Shown here: piece after piece, positions 17,772 to 27,044 of the stretch
Position numbering within the stretch: position 1 is the stretch's first letter
Layout: the number at the start of each line of letters is the position of its first letter
Source of the DNA: Ferrimonas kyonanensis DSM 18153
Lineage (GTDB): Bacteria > Pseudomonadota > Gammaproteobacteria > Enterobacterales > Shewanellaceae
Length of the DNA stretch: 64,000 nucleotides
Direction: 5' to 3'
Assembly (NCBI RefSeq): GCF_000425405.1
Contig: NZ_AUDJ01000002.1
Location: 310,001 to 374,000 of the forward strand
The notes under the pieces: generated by a model
What the model was told of the DNA's origin: nothing
What the model saw: the letters and a program-made list of their open reading frames with translations, nothing else
The model's database searches: none
Translations under genes and position numbers: made by a program

Positions 17772-19001
17772 ATGGAACAGCCGCACACCTTTATCATTGG
17801 CGCTGGCATCATTGGCCTGACTCAGGCCTGGATTCTCTCTCTGGCCGGAGACCGGGTGACCGTCGTCGACCGGGAAGAGCCGGGCCGGGGGGCTTCCTTT
17901 GGCAACGCCGGCCACTTCGCTACCGAGCAGGTATTTCCCCTGGCCGATCCGGCATTGCTGCCCCAGGTACCGGCGATGCTAATGGACCCCCTGGGGCCGT
18001 TTCGTATTCGCGGCGGTTATTGTCTCAAGGCGTTACCCTGGCTGATGCGATTTGTGGCCAACATGACGCCGGCGCGGCGCCGCCACAATCAGGCGGCCAT
18101 AACCGCGCTCAACCGTCGAGCCATGGAAGACTGGCAAGGGGTGCTGGCTGAGTGCGGCCAGTCTCAGTGGTTGCAGCAGCAAGGGTCGTTGTTGGTCTAC
18201 GAACAGACGGCCATCGCTGAGCAGCAGCGCCAGGCCCGCACTTTTGCAGAGGCCGGCGTTATCTGTGACTGGCTGGACGCTGCGCAGCTGCATCAATTGG
18301 AACCGGGCTTGTCCTCGACCCTGTCCGGTGCGCTGTGGTTTCCCGAAACCGGTCACACCCTGGACCCCTATGGCGTGTGCCGGGGGCTGATGCAGACCCT
18401 ACTGCAGCGTGGGGTCCGTTTTGAGCGGGGGCAGGTGACGGCCGTTACGCCCGAAGCGGCGATCACGCTGGCCGATGGCCGGCAATTTCAAGCCGATCGG
18501 CTGGTGGTGGCCGCCGGCGCCTGGTCGGCGGCGTTAGCGGCGCAGTTGGGCTACCGGGTACCGCTGGAGGCGGAGCGAGGCTACCACCTGATGTTGACGC
18601 AGCACAGTGGCCTACGCCGGCCAGTGTCCTCGGCGGAGCGTAAGTTCATCATTACACCGATGGCGGCGGGGACTCGGCTGGCAGGGACGGTGGAGTTTGC
18701 CGGGCGGGATGCGCCGATGAACCCCAGGCGAGCGGACATCCTGCTGCATCAAGGCAAGGCGCTGCTACCTCAGCTTAATGTTCGTCAGGGACAAGGGGAG
18801 CGCTGGATGGGCTGTCGACCTTCGCTGCCGGACTCGCTGCCGGTGATCGGCGGCTGCCATCATCGGCGCTGTTTCTTCAGTTTTGGCCATCAGCATTTGG
18901 GGCTGACCCAGGCCGCCACCAGTGCCAGGTTGTTGGGGCAACTGATGGCGGGGCAGGCCACCGATCTTGACCTCAGCCCCTACGCCATTCATCGCTTCTG
19001 A
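17772..19001 (+). CDS. FAD-dependent D-amino acid dehydrogenase, probable D-hydroxyproline dehydrogenase
   Basis: A 409-residue DAO/DadA-type flavoprotein with an N-terminal FAD-binding motif (IIGAGIIGLTQAWILS, residues 8-23) followed by GASFGNAGHF, and a C-terminal GCRPSLPDSLPVIGG segment typical of the fold. In hydroxyproline loci such enzymes oxidise cis-4-hydroxy-D-proline to 4-hydroxy-1-pyrroline-2-carboxylate and pass electrons to the respiratory chain. It follows the Cys/Thr dehydratase by 2 bases. A strong hairpin terminator ends the transcript. Confidence 0.87.
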   Translation: MEQPHTFIIGAGIIGLTQAWILSLAGDRVTVVDREEPGRGASFGNAGHFATEQVFPLADPALLPQVPAMLMDPLGPFRIRGGYCLKALPWLMRFVANMTPARRRHNQAAITALNRRAMEDWQGVLAECGQSQWLQQQGSLLVYEQTAIAEQQRQARTFAEAGVICDWLDAAQLHQLEPGLSSTLSGALWFPETGHTLDPYGVCRGLMQTLLQRGVRFERGQVTAVTPEAAITLADGRQFQADRLVVAAGAWSAALAAQLGYRVPLEAERGYHLMLTQHSGLRRPVSSAERKFIITPMAAGTRLAGTVEFAGRDAPMNPRRADILLHQGKALLPQLNVRQGQGERWMGCRPSLPDSLPVIGGCHHRRCFFSFGHQHLGLTQAATSARLLGQLMAGQATDLDLSPYAIHRF

Positions 19002-19031
19002 AGGCTCATCGCCTTAGCGTCCTGACAGCCG

Positions 19032-19058
19032 ATTGGTCCGTCCCAGAGACGGACCAAT
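19032..19058 (+). terminator. Hairpin terminator after the DadA-like gene
   Basis: Perfect 11-bp stem ATTGGTCCGTC/GACGGACCAAT with loop CCAGA. The following T-run is weak. Confidence 0.6.
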
Positions 19059-19251
19059 ATGGTGACTTGTTTCCAACTTATTCAGAATAATCCTTTGAGC
19101 TCAATGTATCGCGACTACCTAGTGGGGGCTTGGTGCCGTATTCTAGGTGCGTTGTTGCGTGATGCAGGTCTCGTTATGGCGCCGTTTGCGAAAGGAGAGT
19201 TGTTTTTCGATCTTGGGTTGATCATTTGTGCTCAAACCATTACCGTATAAA

Positions 19252-19271
19252 TTAATTGAACAATCAATTAA
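19252..19271. promoter_or_regulatory. BetI-like operator overlapping the betI leader
   Basis: Inverted repeat TTAATTG-N6-CAATTAA ends 4 bases before the betI ATG. BetI proteins bind AT-rich palindromes with a TTGA/TCAA core upstream of bet genes. Binding here would block both transcription and access to the ribosome site, so autorepression released by choline is likely. Confidence 0.55.
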
Positions 19272-19275
19272 CAAA

Positions 19276-19887
19276 ATGACACAACATAAATCCAAAGATG
19301 TTCGTCGCCAACAACTGATTTTGGCGACCATGGCCTCCATTGCCCAGCACGGACTCCATAACACCACCATAGTGACCATCAGTAATCATGCAGGGATGTC
19401 GTCCGGCATCATCAGCCACTATTTTGGTGGCAAGCAGGGACTGATCAACGCCACGGTGCGTCATCTGTTCGATCAGTTAAAACAGGCACTGTTGTCTCGA
19501 TTGTCTCAGGGGTCGCTGTCTCCCCGGGAGCGGCTGCTGATGATTGTCGAAGCCAACTTTACCCAGGTGCAGCGATCGCTGCCGGCCACCAAAACCTGGA
19601 TAAGCTTTTGGGAGCAATCGATGCACGAGCCGGTGTTGGCACGGTTGCAGCGGGTGAACCATCGGCGCTTGCACAGCAACTTGTCTCATGGCTTTGGCTT
19701 GTTGATGCCACGACATCAGGCGCGGCAATTGGCCAGTCAGACAGCGGCGATGATCGATGGATTTTGGCTAAGAAGCGCCCTGAGTCCGGACCCTCAGCAG
19801 GCGTTTTCCCAGGCTGAAGTGTTGTGCAAAGCCTTTATAGAAAATCTGTTAATGCAGTACGGAGAAAACGGATGTCCCAAGCAGTAG
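19276..19887 (+). CDS. betI: BetI, choline-responsive TetR-family repressor
   Basis: A 203-residue TetR regulator. Residues 8-55 form the DNA-binding domain with the BetI-type recognition region [19 protein letters not shown]. The ligand domain contains [13 protein letters not shown], close to the KAWLAFWASSMHQP stretch of E. coli BetI that shapes the choline pocket. The ATG at 19276 gives the same N-terminal length as E. coli BetI; a GTG 48 bases earlier would extend across the operator. The 3' end overlaps betB by 16 bases, so regulator and enzymes are made from one transcript. Confidence 0.9.
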   Translation: MTQHKSKDVRRQQLILATMASIAQHGLHNTTIVTISNHAGMSSGIISHYFGGKQGLINATVRHLFDQLKQALLSRLSQGSLSPRERLLMIVEANFTQVQRSLPATKTWISFWEQSMHEPVLARLQRVNHRRLHSNLSHGFGLLMPRHQARQLASQTAAMIDGFWLRSALSPDPQQAFSQAEVLCKAFIENLLMQYGENGCPKQ

Positions 19888-21335
19888 AGAGAAGTTTCGT
19901 TGGCGGCCGCTATCTGGCCAACGGCGACGGGCAGTGTTTCGATGTGGTTAATCCCGGCACCGGTGAGGTTATCTATCAGGTGGAGACCGCCGACGAGGCG
20001 GTGCTGGAGCAAGCGATGGCCAGTGCCAGGGCGGGTTTTGCCCTTTGGTCGGCCATGACCCCGGTAGAGCGCAGCCGAATCTTGCTTAAGGCGGTGGCGT
20101 TGTTGCGTGAACACAATGATGAGCTGGCGGCCATCGAGGTGGCGGATACCGGTAAGCCCTGGCAAGAAGCCAGTGTGGTGGATGTGGAGACCGGCGCCGA
20201 TTCCATCGAGTTCTTCGCCGGTCTGGCGGCCGGGATCGAAGGCAACCATCAGCAAGTCGGTGATGATTTTTACTATACCCGCCGCGAGCCGCTGGGGATT
20301 TGTGCCGGCATCGGCGCCTGGAATTACCCATTGCAGATCGCCTGCTGGAAGGCGGCGCCGGCACTGGCCTGCGGCAATGTGATGATCTTTAAACCGTCAG
20401 AAGAGACCCCCAGAGGGGCACTGAAACTGGCGGAGATCTTTATGGAGGCGGGCATGCCGGCTGGCGTGTTCAACGTGGTGCAGGGCGATGCGCAGGTGGG
20501 GCAGTGGTTGACCCGTCACCCGGACATCGCCAAGGTTTCTTTTACCGGTGAGGTGGAGACAGGCCAAAAGGTCATGAGGGATGCGGCCTCCAGCCTCAAA
20601 GAGGTGACCATGGAGTTAGGCGGCAAGTCGCCGTTGATCATCTTCGATGACGCCGATCTGGATCAGGCGGTGTCGGCGGCCATGTTGGCCAATTTCTACA
20701 CTCAGGGTGAAATCTGCACCAACGGCACTCGAGTGTTTGTTCATGATTCCATCAAACAACCCTTTTTGAACAAACTGCTGGAGCGTATTGGCAACAACAT
20801 GGTTGTCGGCGACCCCATGAACCCGGAAACCAATTTCGGCGCATTAATCTCGGCCAACCACCAACAACAAGTGCTGAACTACATCCAGAACGGCCTCGAT
20901 GAGGGGGCCACCCTGCTGTGTGGCGGTCGCAGCCTGTCACCAGAGGCGGTACCAGGTGGTTTCTTCGTGGCGCCGACGGTGTTCAGTGACTGCGACGATA
21001 CTATGACCATCTGCCGGGAGGAGATCTTCGGCCCGGTGATGTCGGTGCTCAGTTTTGACGATGAACAGGAGGTGATTGCGCGGGCCAATGCCAGTGGTTA
21101 CGGCCTGGCGGCTGGGGTGTTTACTCGTGACATCACCCGGGCCCACCGGGTAATCAGCCGGATTGAGGCCGGAATCTGCTGGATCAACGCCTATGGCGCC
21201 TCGCCGGCGCAGATGCCGGTGGGTGGTTACAAGTTGTCCGGCATTGGTCGGGAGAATGGTTTGGCGACGCTCAACCACTACACCCAGCTCAAAGCGGTGT
21301 ATGTGGGCATGGCGCCCCTGGAAAGTCCATTTTAA
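19872..21335 (+). CDS. betB: BetB, betaine aldehyde dehydrogenase
   Basis: A 487-residue NAD(P)-dependent aldehyde dehydrogenase. Glu248 in MELGGKSP and Cys282 in GEICTNGTR form the catalytic pair. The C-terminal [23 protein letters not shown] segment is characteristic of BetB. It oxidises betaine aldehyde to the osmoprotectant glycine betaine. The start is set by GGAG 8 bases upstream, inside the end of betI. It is followed 9 bases later by betA, which supplies its substrate. Confidence 0.95.
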   Translation: MSQAVERSFVGGRYLANGDGQCFDVVNPGTGEVIYQVETADEAVLEQAMASARAGFALWSAMTPVERSRILLKAVALLREHNDELAAIEVADTGKPWQEASVVDVETGADSIEFFAGLAAGIEGNHQQVGDDFYYTRREPLGICAGIGAWNYPLQIACWKAAPALACGNVMIFKPSEETPRGALKLAEIFMEAGMPAGVFNVVQGDAQVGQWLTRHPDIAKVSFTGEVETGQKVMRDAASSLKEVTMELGGKSPLIIFDDADLDQAVSAAMLANFYTQGEICTNGTRVFVHDSIKQPFLNKLLERIGNNMVVGDPMNPETNFGALISANHQQQVLNYIQNGLDEGATLLCGGRSLSPEAVPGGFFVAPTVFSDCDDTMTICREEIFGPVMSVLSFDDEQEVIARANASGYGLAAGVFTRDITRAHRVISRIEAGICWINAYGASPAQMPVGGYKLSGIGRENGLATLNHYTQLKAVYVGMAPLESPF

Positions 21336-21344
21336 GGGGGCACG

Positions 21345-23018
21345 ATGAACCAGTTCGATTACATCATCGTCGGCGCCGGCTCGGCGGGCTGTGTGCTGGC
21401 CAGCCGCCTGTCGGAGCAGGCGGATAAACGGGTGTTGCTGGTGGAAACCGGCGGCAGCGACCGCAGCATCTTTATTCAGATGCCGACGGCGCTCTCCATC
21501 CCGATGAACACAGAGAAATATGCCTGGCAGTTTGAAACCGAGCCAGAGCCCCACCTGGATGACCGTCGCATGCATTGCCCCCGGGGCAAGGTGCTGGGCG
21601 GCTCCTCCTCCATCAACGGCATGGTGTATGTCCGTGGCCATGCCAGGGACTTCGATGAATGGGCGGAGCAGGGGGCCACCGACTGGGATTACGCCCACTG
21701 TTTGCCTTATTTCAAACGCTCTGAGCAGTGGGCCTTCGGCGAAGATGAGTATCGCGGTAGCCAAGGGCCGCTGGGGGTTAACAACGGTAATGAGATGGCC
21801 AACCCTCTGTACCGTGCCTTTATTCAAGCCGGTGAGCAGGCCGGTTATGACCAGACTCAGGATTACAACGGCCGTCAGCAAGAGGGCTTTGGCCCGATGC
21901 ACATGACGGTCAAAGACGGTCGTCGCTGGTCCACCGCCAATGCCTATCTGCGCCCGGCGATGTCCCGCCCAAACCTGACGGTACTGACTCATGCCCGGGT
22001 CAATCGAGTACTGCTGGATCAGGGCCGCGCCACCGGCATTGAGCTGGAGCATAAGGGGCGCACCCGTCAGTTTTTGGCGGCAGAGGAAGTCATTCTCAGC
22101 GCCGGCCCCATTGGTTCGCCCCATCTGTTGCAGCTCTCCGGCATCGGCGCCCCTCAGACTCTGGCCGCCGCCGGCATCGAGTTGCGCCATTCTCTGCCGG
22201 GAGTGGGGCAGAACCTGCAGGACCACCTGGAGTTTTATTTCCAGTTCCGTTGCCTGCAGCCGATCTCGCTCAATGGCAAGTTGGATCTGTGGAATAAGTT
22301 TCTGATTGGGGCCCGCTGGTTTTTCAACAAGGATGGTTTGGGGGCCACCAACCACTTCGAGTCCTGTGGCTTTATCCGCTCCAACGACCAAGCCCAGTGG
22401 CCGGATCTGCAGTATCACTTCCTGCCGGCGGCGATGCGTTACGACGGCCGTGAAGCGTTCGACGGTCACGGGTTTCAGGTGCACATCGGCCACAACAAGC
22501 CCAAGAGCCGGGGGGCGGTGACCGTGGTCAGTGCCGATCCGGCCCAGCCGCCAAAGATTCAGTTTAACTACCTTCAGGCGCAGGAGGACATTGATGGGTT
22601 TCGGGCCTGCGTGCGCCTGACCCGGGAGATCATCCATCAGCCGGCATTCGATGCGTTCCGGGGCGAGGAGATTCAGCCCGGAGTTCAGGTGCAAACCGAC
22701 GCCGAGATCGACGCCTTTGTGCGCCAGTCGGTGGAGAGTGCCTATCACCCGTCCTGCTCGTGCCGTATGGGCTGCGATGCCATGGCGGTGGTGGATCCCC
22801 AGACTCGAGTTCGGGGCCTGAGGGGCTTACGGGTGGTGGATTCCTCCATCTTCCCCACCATTCCCAATGGCAACCTCAATGCGCCCACCATCATGGTGGC
22901 GGAGCGAGCCGCCGACCTGATTATGGGAAGGCAGCCGCTGCCGCCTTCCGATGCCGAGGTGGCCAGTGTGGCCACCGACCTACAGCGACCGGGAACGCCG
23001 ATGCGAACCGTGAGCTGA
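21345..23018 (+). CDS. betA: BetA, choline dehydrogenase
   Basis: A 557-residue GMC-family flavoprotein. The FAD motif reads [19 protein letters not shown] (residues 5-23), the first GMC signature is [18 protein letters not shown], and the active-site histidine lies in [12 protein letters not shown]. BetA oxidises choline to betaine aldehyde at the inner membrane and feeds electrons to the respiratory chain. A strong GGGGGCACG ribosome site precedes the ATG. The order betI-betB-betA matches the classical operon, here without betT upstream. Confidence 0.95.
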   Translation: MNQFDYIIVGAGSAGCVLASRLSEQADKRVLLVETGGSDRSIFIQMPTALSIPMNTEKYAWQFETEPEPHLDDRRMHCPRGKVLGGSSSINGMVYVRGHARDFDEWAEQGATDWDYAHCLPYFKRSEQWAFGEDEYRGSQGPLGVNNGNEMANPLYRAFIQAGEQAGYDQTQDYNGRQQEGFGPMHMTVKDGRRWSTANAYLRPAMSRPNLTVLTHARVNRVLLDQGRATGIELEHKGRTRQFLAAEEVILSAGPIGSPHLLQLSGIGAPQTLAAAGIELRHSLPGVGQNLQDHLEFYFQFRCLQPISLNGKLDLWNKFLIGARWFFNKDGLGATNHFESCGFIRSNDQAQWPDLQYHFLPAAMRYDGREAFDGHGFQVHIGHNKPKSRGAVTVVSADPAQPPKIQFNYLQAQEDIDGFRACVRLTREIIHQPAFDAFRGEEIQPGVQVQTDAEIDAFVRQSVESAYHPSCSCRMGCDAMAVVDPQTRVRGLRGLRVVDSSIFPTIPNGNLNAPTIMVAERAADLIMGRQPLPPSDAEVASVATDLQRPGTPMRTVS

Positions 23019-23039
23019 TTTAGCGCTGTCCCATCAAGG

Positions 23040-23083
23040 TTTGACTATCTCCACCCTGAAACGGGCGGAGATAGTCAAGTTTT
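23040..23083 (+). terminator. Terminator of the betIBA operon
   Basis: Long stem TTGACTATCTCC/GGAGATAGTCAA, extended by CCC/GGG around a short loop and followed by GTTTTG. It lies 20 bases after the betA stop. Confidence 0.75.
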
Positions 23084-23127
23084 GCCTCAGGGCGGCGATT
23101 CTTAAAAACACATAGGGAGACGTGTTG

Positions 23128-24345
23128 ATGACTGCCTGGCTAAGCGCAGGATTGCTGTTTACTTTTATCGCCATTATTTTTGTGCTGTATCGATGGGGTA
23201 ATGTCCGACTGGTGGGGGTCACCCCAGTGCAGACCTTTACCTTTATCGCCATCTTGTTTACCTCCGGATTGGACGTGGGATTGATCATGTTCCCTCTGAC
23301 CGAGTTTGCCGGTTACGCCGACCTGGCCAGTAGCCCGGAGTACGGTTTTACCAACCCGTTAGCCATTGAGTTTGGCTTCTGGGCATTCTTAATCTGGGGC
23401 TTCTATTTCCTGACCTGCTTCTACTTCTGTGTCATTGAGCCCAGGGTGAAGTTCTTCGAGCTGGCAGCGGTGAAGCTGATCAACAACGTGGTGATCATCG
23501 GCACCTGCGCTTTTACCGCTTACCTGCTGTTGACCAATCTGCCCTGGTACCTGCCGGAGTTGGGGGATGGTGAGACGGTGATCGGCAGTTTCTACCTGAT
23601 TGTGTTCGCCGTCATTGCGGCGGCGGTGTATTCCTCCACCAGCCTGCGCTATGTACGTTTCCTGAGTCTGGCCACCACCTGGCTGTTTATCGGTCTGATC
23701 GCGCTGATGTGGCTGGGCGCCTTTACCGGCGAGGCTGGCAATGTCGGTGATTTTGCCGCTACCTTGGCCCTGCTGGGCGGTTACTTCGGCAACATTCATC
23801 AGTTCGTTCTGCCGCTCAACGATTACCACGAGTTCTATCTGTTCTGGTGGTTCGCCTGGAGCATTATGATTGGCCAGTTTACCGCTCGTTTTGTTGGCGG
23901 TCTGCGTACCTACCAGGTGCTGGCGGCGATGCTGGTGTTCCCCTCCATTCCCATCGCGGTGTGGTTTGCGGTGCTTTACTACTACTCCAGTCAGGGACTG
24001 GACACCAGTGGCTTCTATAACCTGGCCATGGCCATTGTCGGCATCACCTTTGTGATCAACTCGTTGGACTCGTTGATTCGCCTCTATACCGACAACCTGG
24101 GGTTGACCGTCGCTCGACTGGGTAAGGCCAGGTACTTCGCCCTCAACCTTGTGGCCATGTGCAGTCTGACTCTGCTGTTCAAACTGGACTTTTTGCAGAT
24201 CCAGTGGGTCGGTGCGCTGGTGATTGGCATCTTCTTCTGCTGCTTCGGCTACATCCTGATGCGCCGCTACCGGCAGGTGGCACAGATTGACTCCTCTCCG
24301 AAAGAGAATCGCGTCGACTTCGGCAAGATTGAGCTGGTCAGCTAA
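23128..24345 (+). CDS. Short BCCT-like transporter (probable choline/betaine uptake)
   Basis: A 405-residue membrane protein with about 10 hydrophobic segments. The stretch FYLFWWFAWSIMIGQFTARF closely resembles the BCCT signature around the WW-W motif. The chain starts where BCCT proteins have their second helix, and the glycine-rich AGMGIGL sodium/substrate motif appears as SGLDVGL. Typical BCCT carriers have 500-700 residues, so this is short or highly divergent. It sits 110 bases after betA, which supports choline or betaine as substrate. GGGAGA upstream supports the ATG at 23128. Confidence 0.72.
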   Translation: MTAWLSAGLLFTFIAIIFVLYRWGNVRLVGVTPVQTFTFIAILFTSGLDVGLIMFPLTEFAGYADLASSPEYGFTNPLAIEFGFWAFLIWGFYFLTCFYFCVIEPRVKFFELAAVKLINNVVIIGTCAFTAYLLLTNLPWYLPELGDGETVIGSFYLIVFAVIAAAVYSSTSLRYVRFLSLATTWLFIGLIALMWLGAFTGEAGNVGDFAATLALLGGYFGNIHQFVLPLNDYHEFYLFWWFAWSIMIGQFTARFVGGLRTYQVLAAMLVFPSIPIAVWFAVLYYYSSQGLDTSGFYNLAMAIVGITFVINSLDSLIRLYTDNLGLTVARLGKARYFALNLVAMCSLTLLFKLDFLQIQWVGALVIGIFFCCFGYILMRRYRQVAQIDSSPKENRVDFGKIELVS

Positions 24346-24425
24346 CCACTTTTGTCGTAAAAACCGGCCCCCCAATCTCGGTTGGGGTTGGGGGAGTTGT
24401 GTTTGAATTTTTAGGGAAAACAACA

Positions 24426-25130
24426 ATGAAACTGAAAAATGGACTTCTCATCACTGCGTCAATGCTGGCCCTTGCTGCTCCGGTCAGCGCCAATTTTTCA
24501 TCGACGGTGACTCTGGCCTCTGACTACACCTTCAACGGTGTCAGTCAGACTCAGAACGATCCTGCGCTTCAGGCCAGCCTGGACTATGCCGCCGACAGCG
24601 GTTGGTATCTGGGCTCCTGGGCCTCCAATGTGGATTTTGGTGGCAGCGATGACACCAACATCGAGTGGGACTTTTACGCCGGCAACTACTGGCAACTGAG
24701 TGACCGCTTCGGTCTGGATGCGGGCATCGCCTACTACACCTACCACGGTGACGATGCGTCCAGCGACTATGCCTACCCGGAGGCTTACGCCAAGTTCGGC
24801 TACAGCTCTTCGGTGGGCAGCACCGAGCTGAATTTCTGGTACAGTTGGGACTATTTTGGCCTGGATGTGGATCATTATATCGTGATGGTGGCGCACACCT
24901 TCGAGTTGGCCAAGGGCCACAACCTGAGGCTGGTGTTTGATCGCTCCCTTTCAGACGATGAACGCAAGTGGTCCTGGGACGGCAGCGACGCCTATAACCA
25001 CTATCGGGTCGAGTACCTGACCAGCTGGAAAGGGTTTGACTTTAACCTGGCGGCGGAGACCACCGACATGGATCTGGACACTGCCGACGAACGAGTGCTG
25101 CTGTCGGTGGCCCGTACTTTCAGTTTCTAA
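24426..25130 (+). CDS. TIGR02001/Gcw_chp-type outer-membrane protein
   Basis: A 234-residue exported protein with signal peptide MKLKNGLLITASMLALAAPVSA. The mature chain is rich in Tyr, Trp and Asp with alternating beta strands (SDYTFNGVSQTQNDPALQASL) and ends with a Phe (VARTFSF), as for outer-membrane barrels. The SDYTFNGVSQT motif is the hallmark of the Gcw_chp family of unknown function. It follows the BCCT-like gene by 80 bases, so it could be an outer-membrane partner for choline or betaine uptake. The ATG has GGGAAAAC upstream. Confidence 0.8.
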   Translation: MKLKNGLLITASMLALAAPVSANFSSTVTLASDYTFNGVSQTQNDPALQASLDYAADSGWYLGSWASNVDFGGSDDTNIEWDFYAGNYWQLSDRFGLDAGIAYYTYHGDDASSDYAYPEAYAKFGYSSSVGSTELNFWYSWDYFGLDVDHYIVMVAHTFELAKGHNLRLVFDRSLSDDERKWSWDGSDAYNHYRVEYLTSWKGFDFNLAAETTDMDLDTADERVLLSVARTFSF

Positions 25131-25140
25131 TTCTGCCTTA

Positions 25141-25177
25141 CGCTGTTCCGATGCCAGCCTCATGTGTCGGAACAGCG
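25141..25177 (+). terminator. Hairpin after the Gcw_chp-type gene
   Basis: Perfect 11-bp stem CGCTGTTCCGA/TCGGAACAGCG with a 15-base loop, 10 bases after the stop. No T-run follows, so termination is uncertain. Confidence 0.45.
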
Positions 25178-25370
25178 GCTCCTGTCGTGTCGATTTCCAC
25201 GACGCCATAATTCCTTCTCCTGTTCCTGATACTCTTCGTTACCCAACTGTTAAGTCTGGGCTGGGCTAGGTGAGCGGGAGGGGCGCTTTGACTCAGATTC
25301 TCTTTGGCGCACGGTCGCCCATTCGCTGCTACGCTTGATGCAGTGATTTGGCGTGACAAGGAGTGTCACC

Positions 25371-27044
25371 ATGTCGGACGGCGTATTTGGCCGGGCGCAG
25401 AAGCGCACGCTGCAGGGCACGGGATTGGCCTGCGGCTTCAGTCTGTTCATCAGCATCTTGTTGCTGGCAATCCCGCTGTACTCGTTGCAACTGTTTGAGC
25501 GGGTGGCCACCAGCGGCAGTGTACCAACGCTGATTGCCCTGTTCTCCATTACCGCTTTTTTGTTGCTGCTTCAGGCTGGATTGGATCTGGTTCGCAGCCA
25601 GATTCTTCGTCATAGCGCCACTCAACTTGACTATCATCTTTCGCCGGCCTTGCTGCTGGATGCCATCGACAGCAGCGGTCAACAGCTGAGTCCGAGGCGA
25701 GACGGCCTCAATCACCTCAACCGGGTGTGTGCTTTCTTGTGCAGCCCGGTGGCCACGGCCCTGCTTGAACTGCCCTGGACGCCGCTGTTTCTGATCATTC
25801 TGGCGCTGTTTCACCCGTTGTTGGCTGGGTTGGTGTTGGCCGGGGTCGGTCTGATGCTGGCGTGCTCTTTGGTACTGGGGCGTTGGCTGTCGGAGCGGGA
25901 ACCCGAGCAGGGCCGTGGTGCCCTGAACCATTACCTGAATAAAAGTCGGGTCATTCTGGCCATGGGGATGGGGCCGTCCCTCAGTTTACGCTGGCGGGAT
26001 GAAAACGCCCGCCGGTTGCTGGAGCACGGTACGGCGACGTCGGCCCGCCAGGGGGTGGCTGTGGTGTTTCGCTTTGTTCGCCAGTTGACTCAGATGACCC
26101 TATTGGGGGTCGGTATTTACCTGGTGCTGCAGGATGCCTTGTCCATGGGGGGCGTCATCGCGGCGTCGATGATCGGCGGGAGGATGCTGACTCCTTTTGA
26201 ACCCTTGCTGCAACGTCGGGGGGAGCTGTCTCGAGTTCGTGATTCCTGGCAACAATTGACGCGGTTGGGGGAGGCGCTGGATCATCAGTCTGCGCGGTTG
26301 CCGCTGCCGCGGCCTCGGGGTGATCTGCTGGTCAACAATGTCTCTTTTGTGGCGCCGCAAAAGAAGATTCCTCAACTGAAACAGGTGGGCTTCCGGCTTC
26401 ATGCCGGTCAGTCGCTGGCGATCATGGGGCCATCGGCTTCCGGTAAGTCCACCCTGATATCCCTGCTTCTTGGCATGATTCGGCCGACTGCCGGAGAGGT
26501 GCGCATCGACGGCGCGTCGCTGAACCAGTGGACCCCGGAAACCTTAGGGCAATACATCGGCTATCTACCTCAGGATGTCGAATTGATCGAAGGGACCATA
26601 GCCCAGAACATCGGGCGCTTCGGCGAGTCCAATGACTCCCTGGTATTGCAAGCGGCGCAGGCGGCCCAGGTTCATGAGTTGATTACTGCATTGCCTCAGG
26701 GGTATGAAACCCGGGTGGGTGAGTTGGGGTATCCCTTGTCCAGTGGCCAGAAACAGCGTATCGCTCTGGCGCGGGCACTGTATGGCAACCCCAGCATCCT
26801 GATCTTGGATGAGCCGATCTCTAATCTCGATCTTGAGGGAGAACAGGTGCTGGCTAAGATTCTGGCCCGATGTAAAACCTTGTCGACTACCGTGGTGATG
26901 GTCACCCATTCGCCGTCGTTGCTGAATCTGACCGACTGGATTGTCTGTCTGCAGAATGGCGCGGTGGTGAAAGCGGGACTCCGGGATGAGGTGCTGGGCA
27001 AGATGAAGGTGGCCCAGGTGCCGAAGCAGGAGGAGGTGTCATGA
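25371..27044 (+). CDS. Type I secretion ABC transporter (PrtD/HlyB-type permease-ATPase)
   Basis: A 557-residue inner-membrane exporter. Residues about 20-290 hold six transmembrane segments without an N-terminal C39 peptidase domain. The ATPase follows, with Walker A GPSASGKST, signature LSSGQKQRI and Walker B ILILDEPISNLD. The signature has Ser where most have Gly (LSGGQ). The domain plan matches the PrtD family that exports RTX proteins. It overlaps the adaptor gene by ATGA and is followed by the RTX gene, its obvious cargo. The start at 25371 has AAGGAGTGTCACC upstream. Confidence 0.93.
   Translation: MSDGVFGRAQKRTLQGTGLACGFSLFISILLLAIPLYSLQLFERVATSGSVPTLIALFSITAFLLLLQAGLDLVRSQILRHSATQLDYHLSPALLLDAIDSSGQQLSPRRDGLNHLNRVCAFLCSPVATALLELPWTPLFLIILALFHPLLAGLVLAGVGLMLACSLVLGRWLSEREPEQGRGALNHYLNKSRVILAMGMGPSLSLRWRDENARRLLEHGTATSARQGVAVVFRFVRQLTQMTLLGVGIYLVLQDALSMGGVIAASMIGGRMLTPFEPLLQRRGELSRVRDSWQQLTRLGEALDHQSARLPLPRPRGDLLVNNVSFVAPQKKIPQLKQVGFRLHAGQSLAIMGPSASGKSTLISLLLGMIRPTAGEVRIDGASLNQWTPETLGQYIGYLPQDVELIEGTIAQNIGRFGESNDSLVLQAAQAAQVHELITALPQGYETRVGELGYPLSSGQKQRIALARALYGNPSILILDEPISNLDLEGEQVLAKILARCKTLSTTVVMVTHSPSLLNLTDWIVCLQNGAVVKAGLRDEVLGKMKVAQVPKQEEVS

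Noticed and set aside
20937-22748. A 603-codon leftward open frame opposite betB/betA
   Set aside because: It lies entirely inside two well-supported genes, has His/Gln/Arg-rich composition and no recognisable domain or ribosome site.
23389-24426. A 345-codon leftward frame opposite the BCCT-like gene
   Set aside because: Hydrophilic Gln/His/Glu-rich antisense of a membrane protein; the plus-strand frame has clear transmembrane segments and a BCCT motif.
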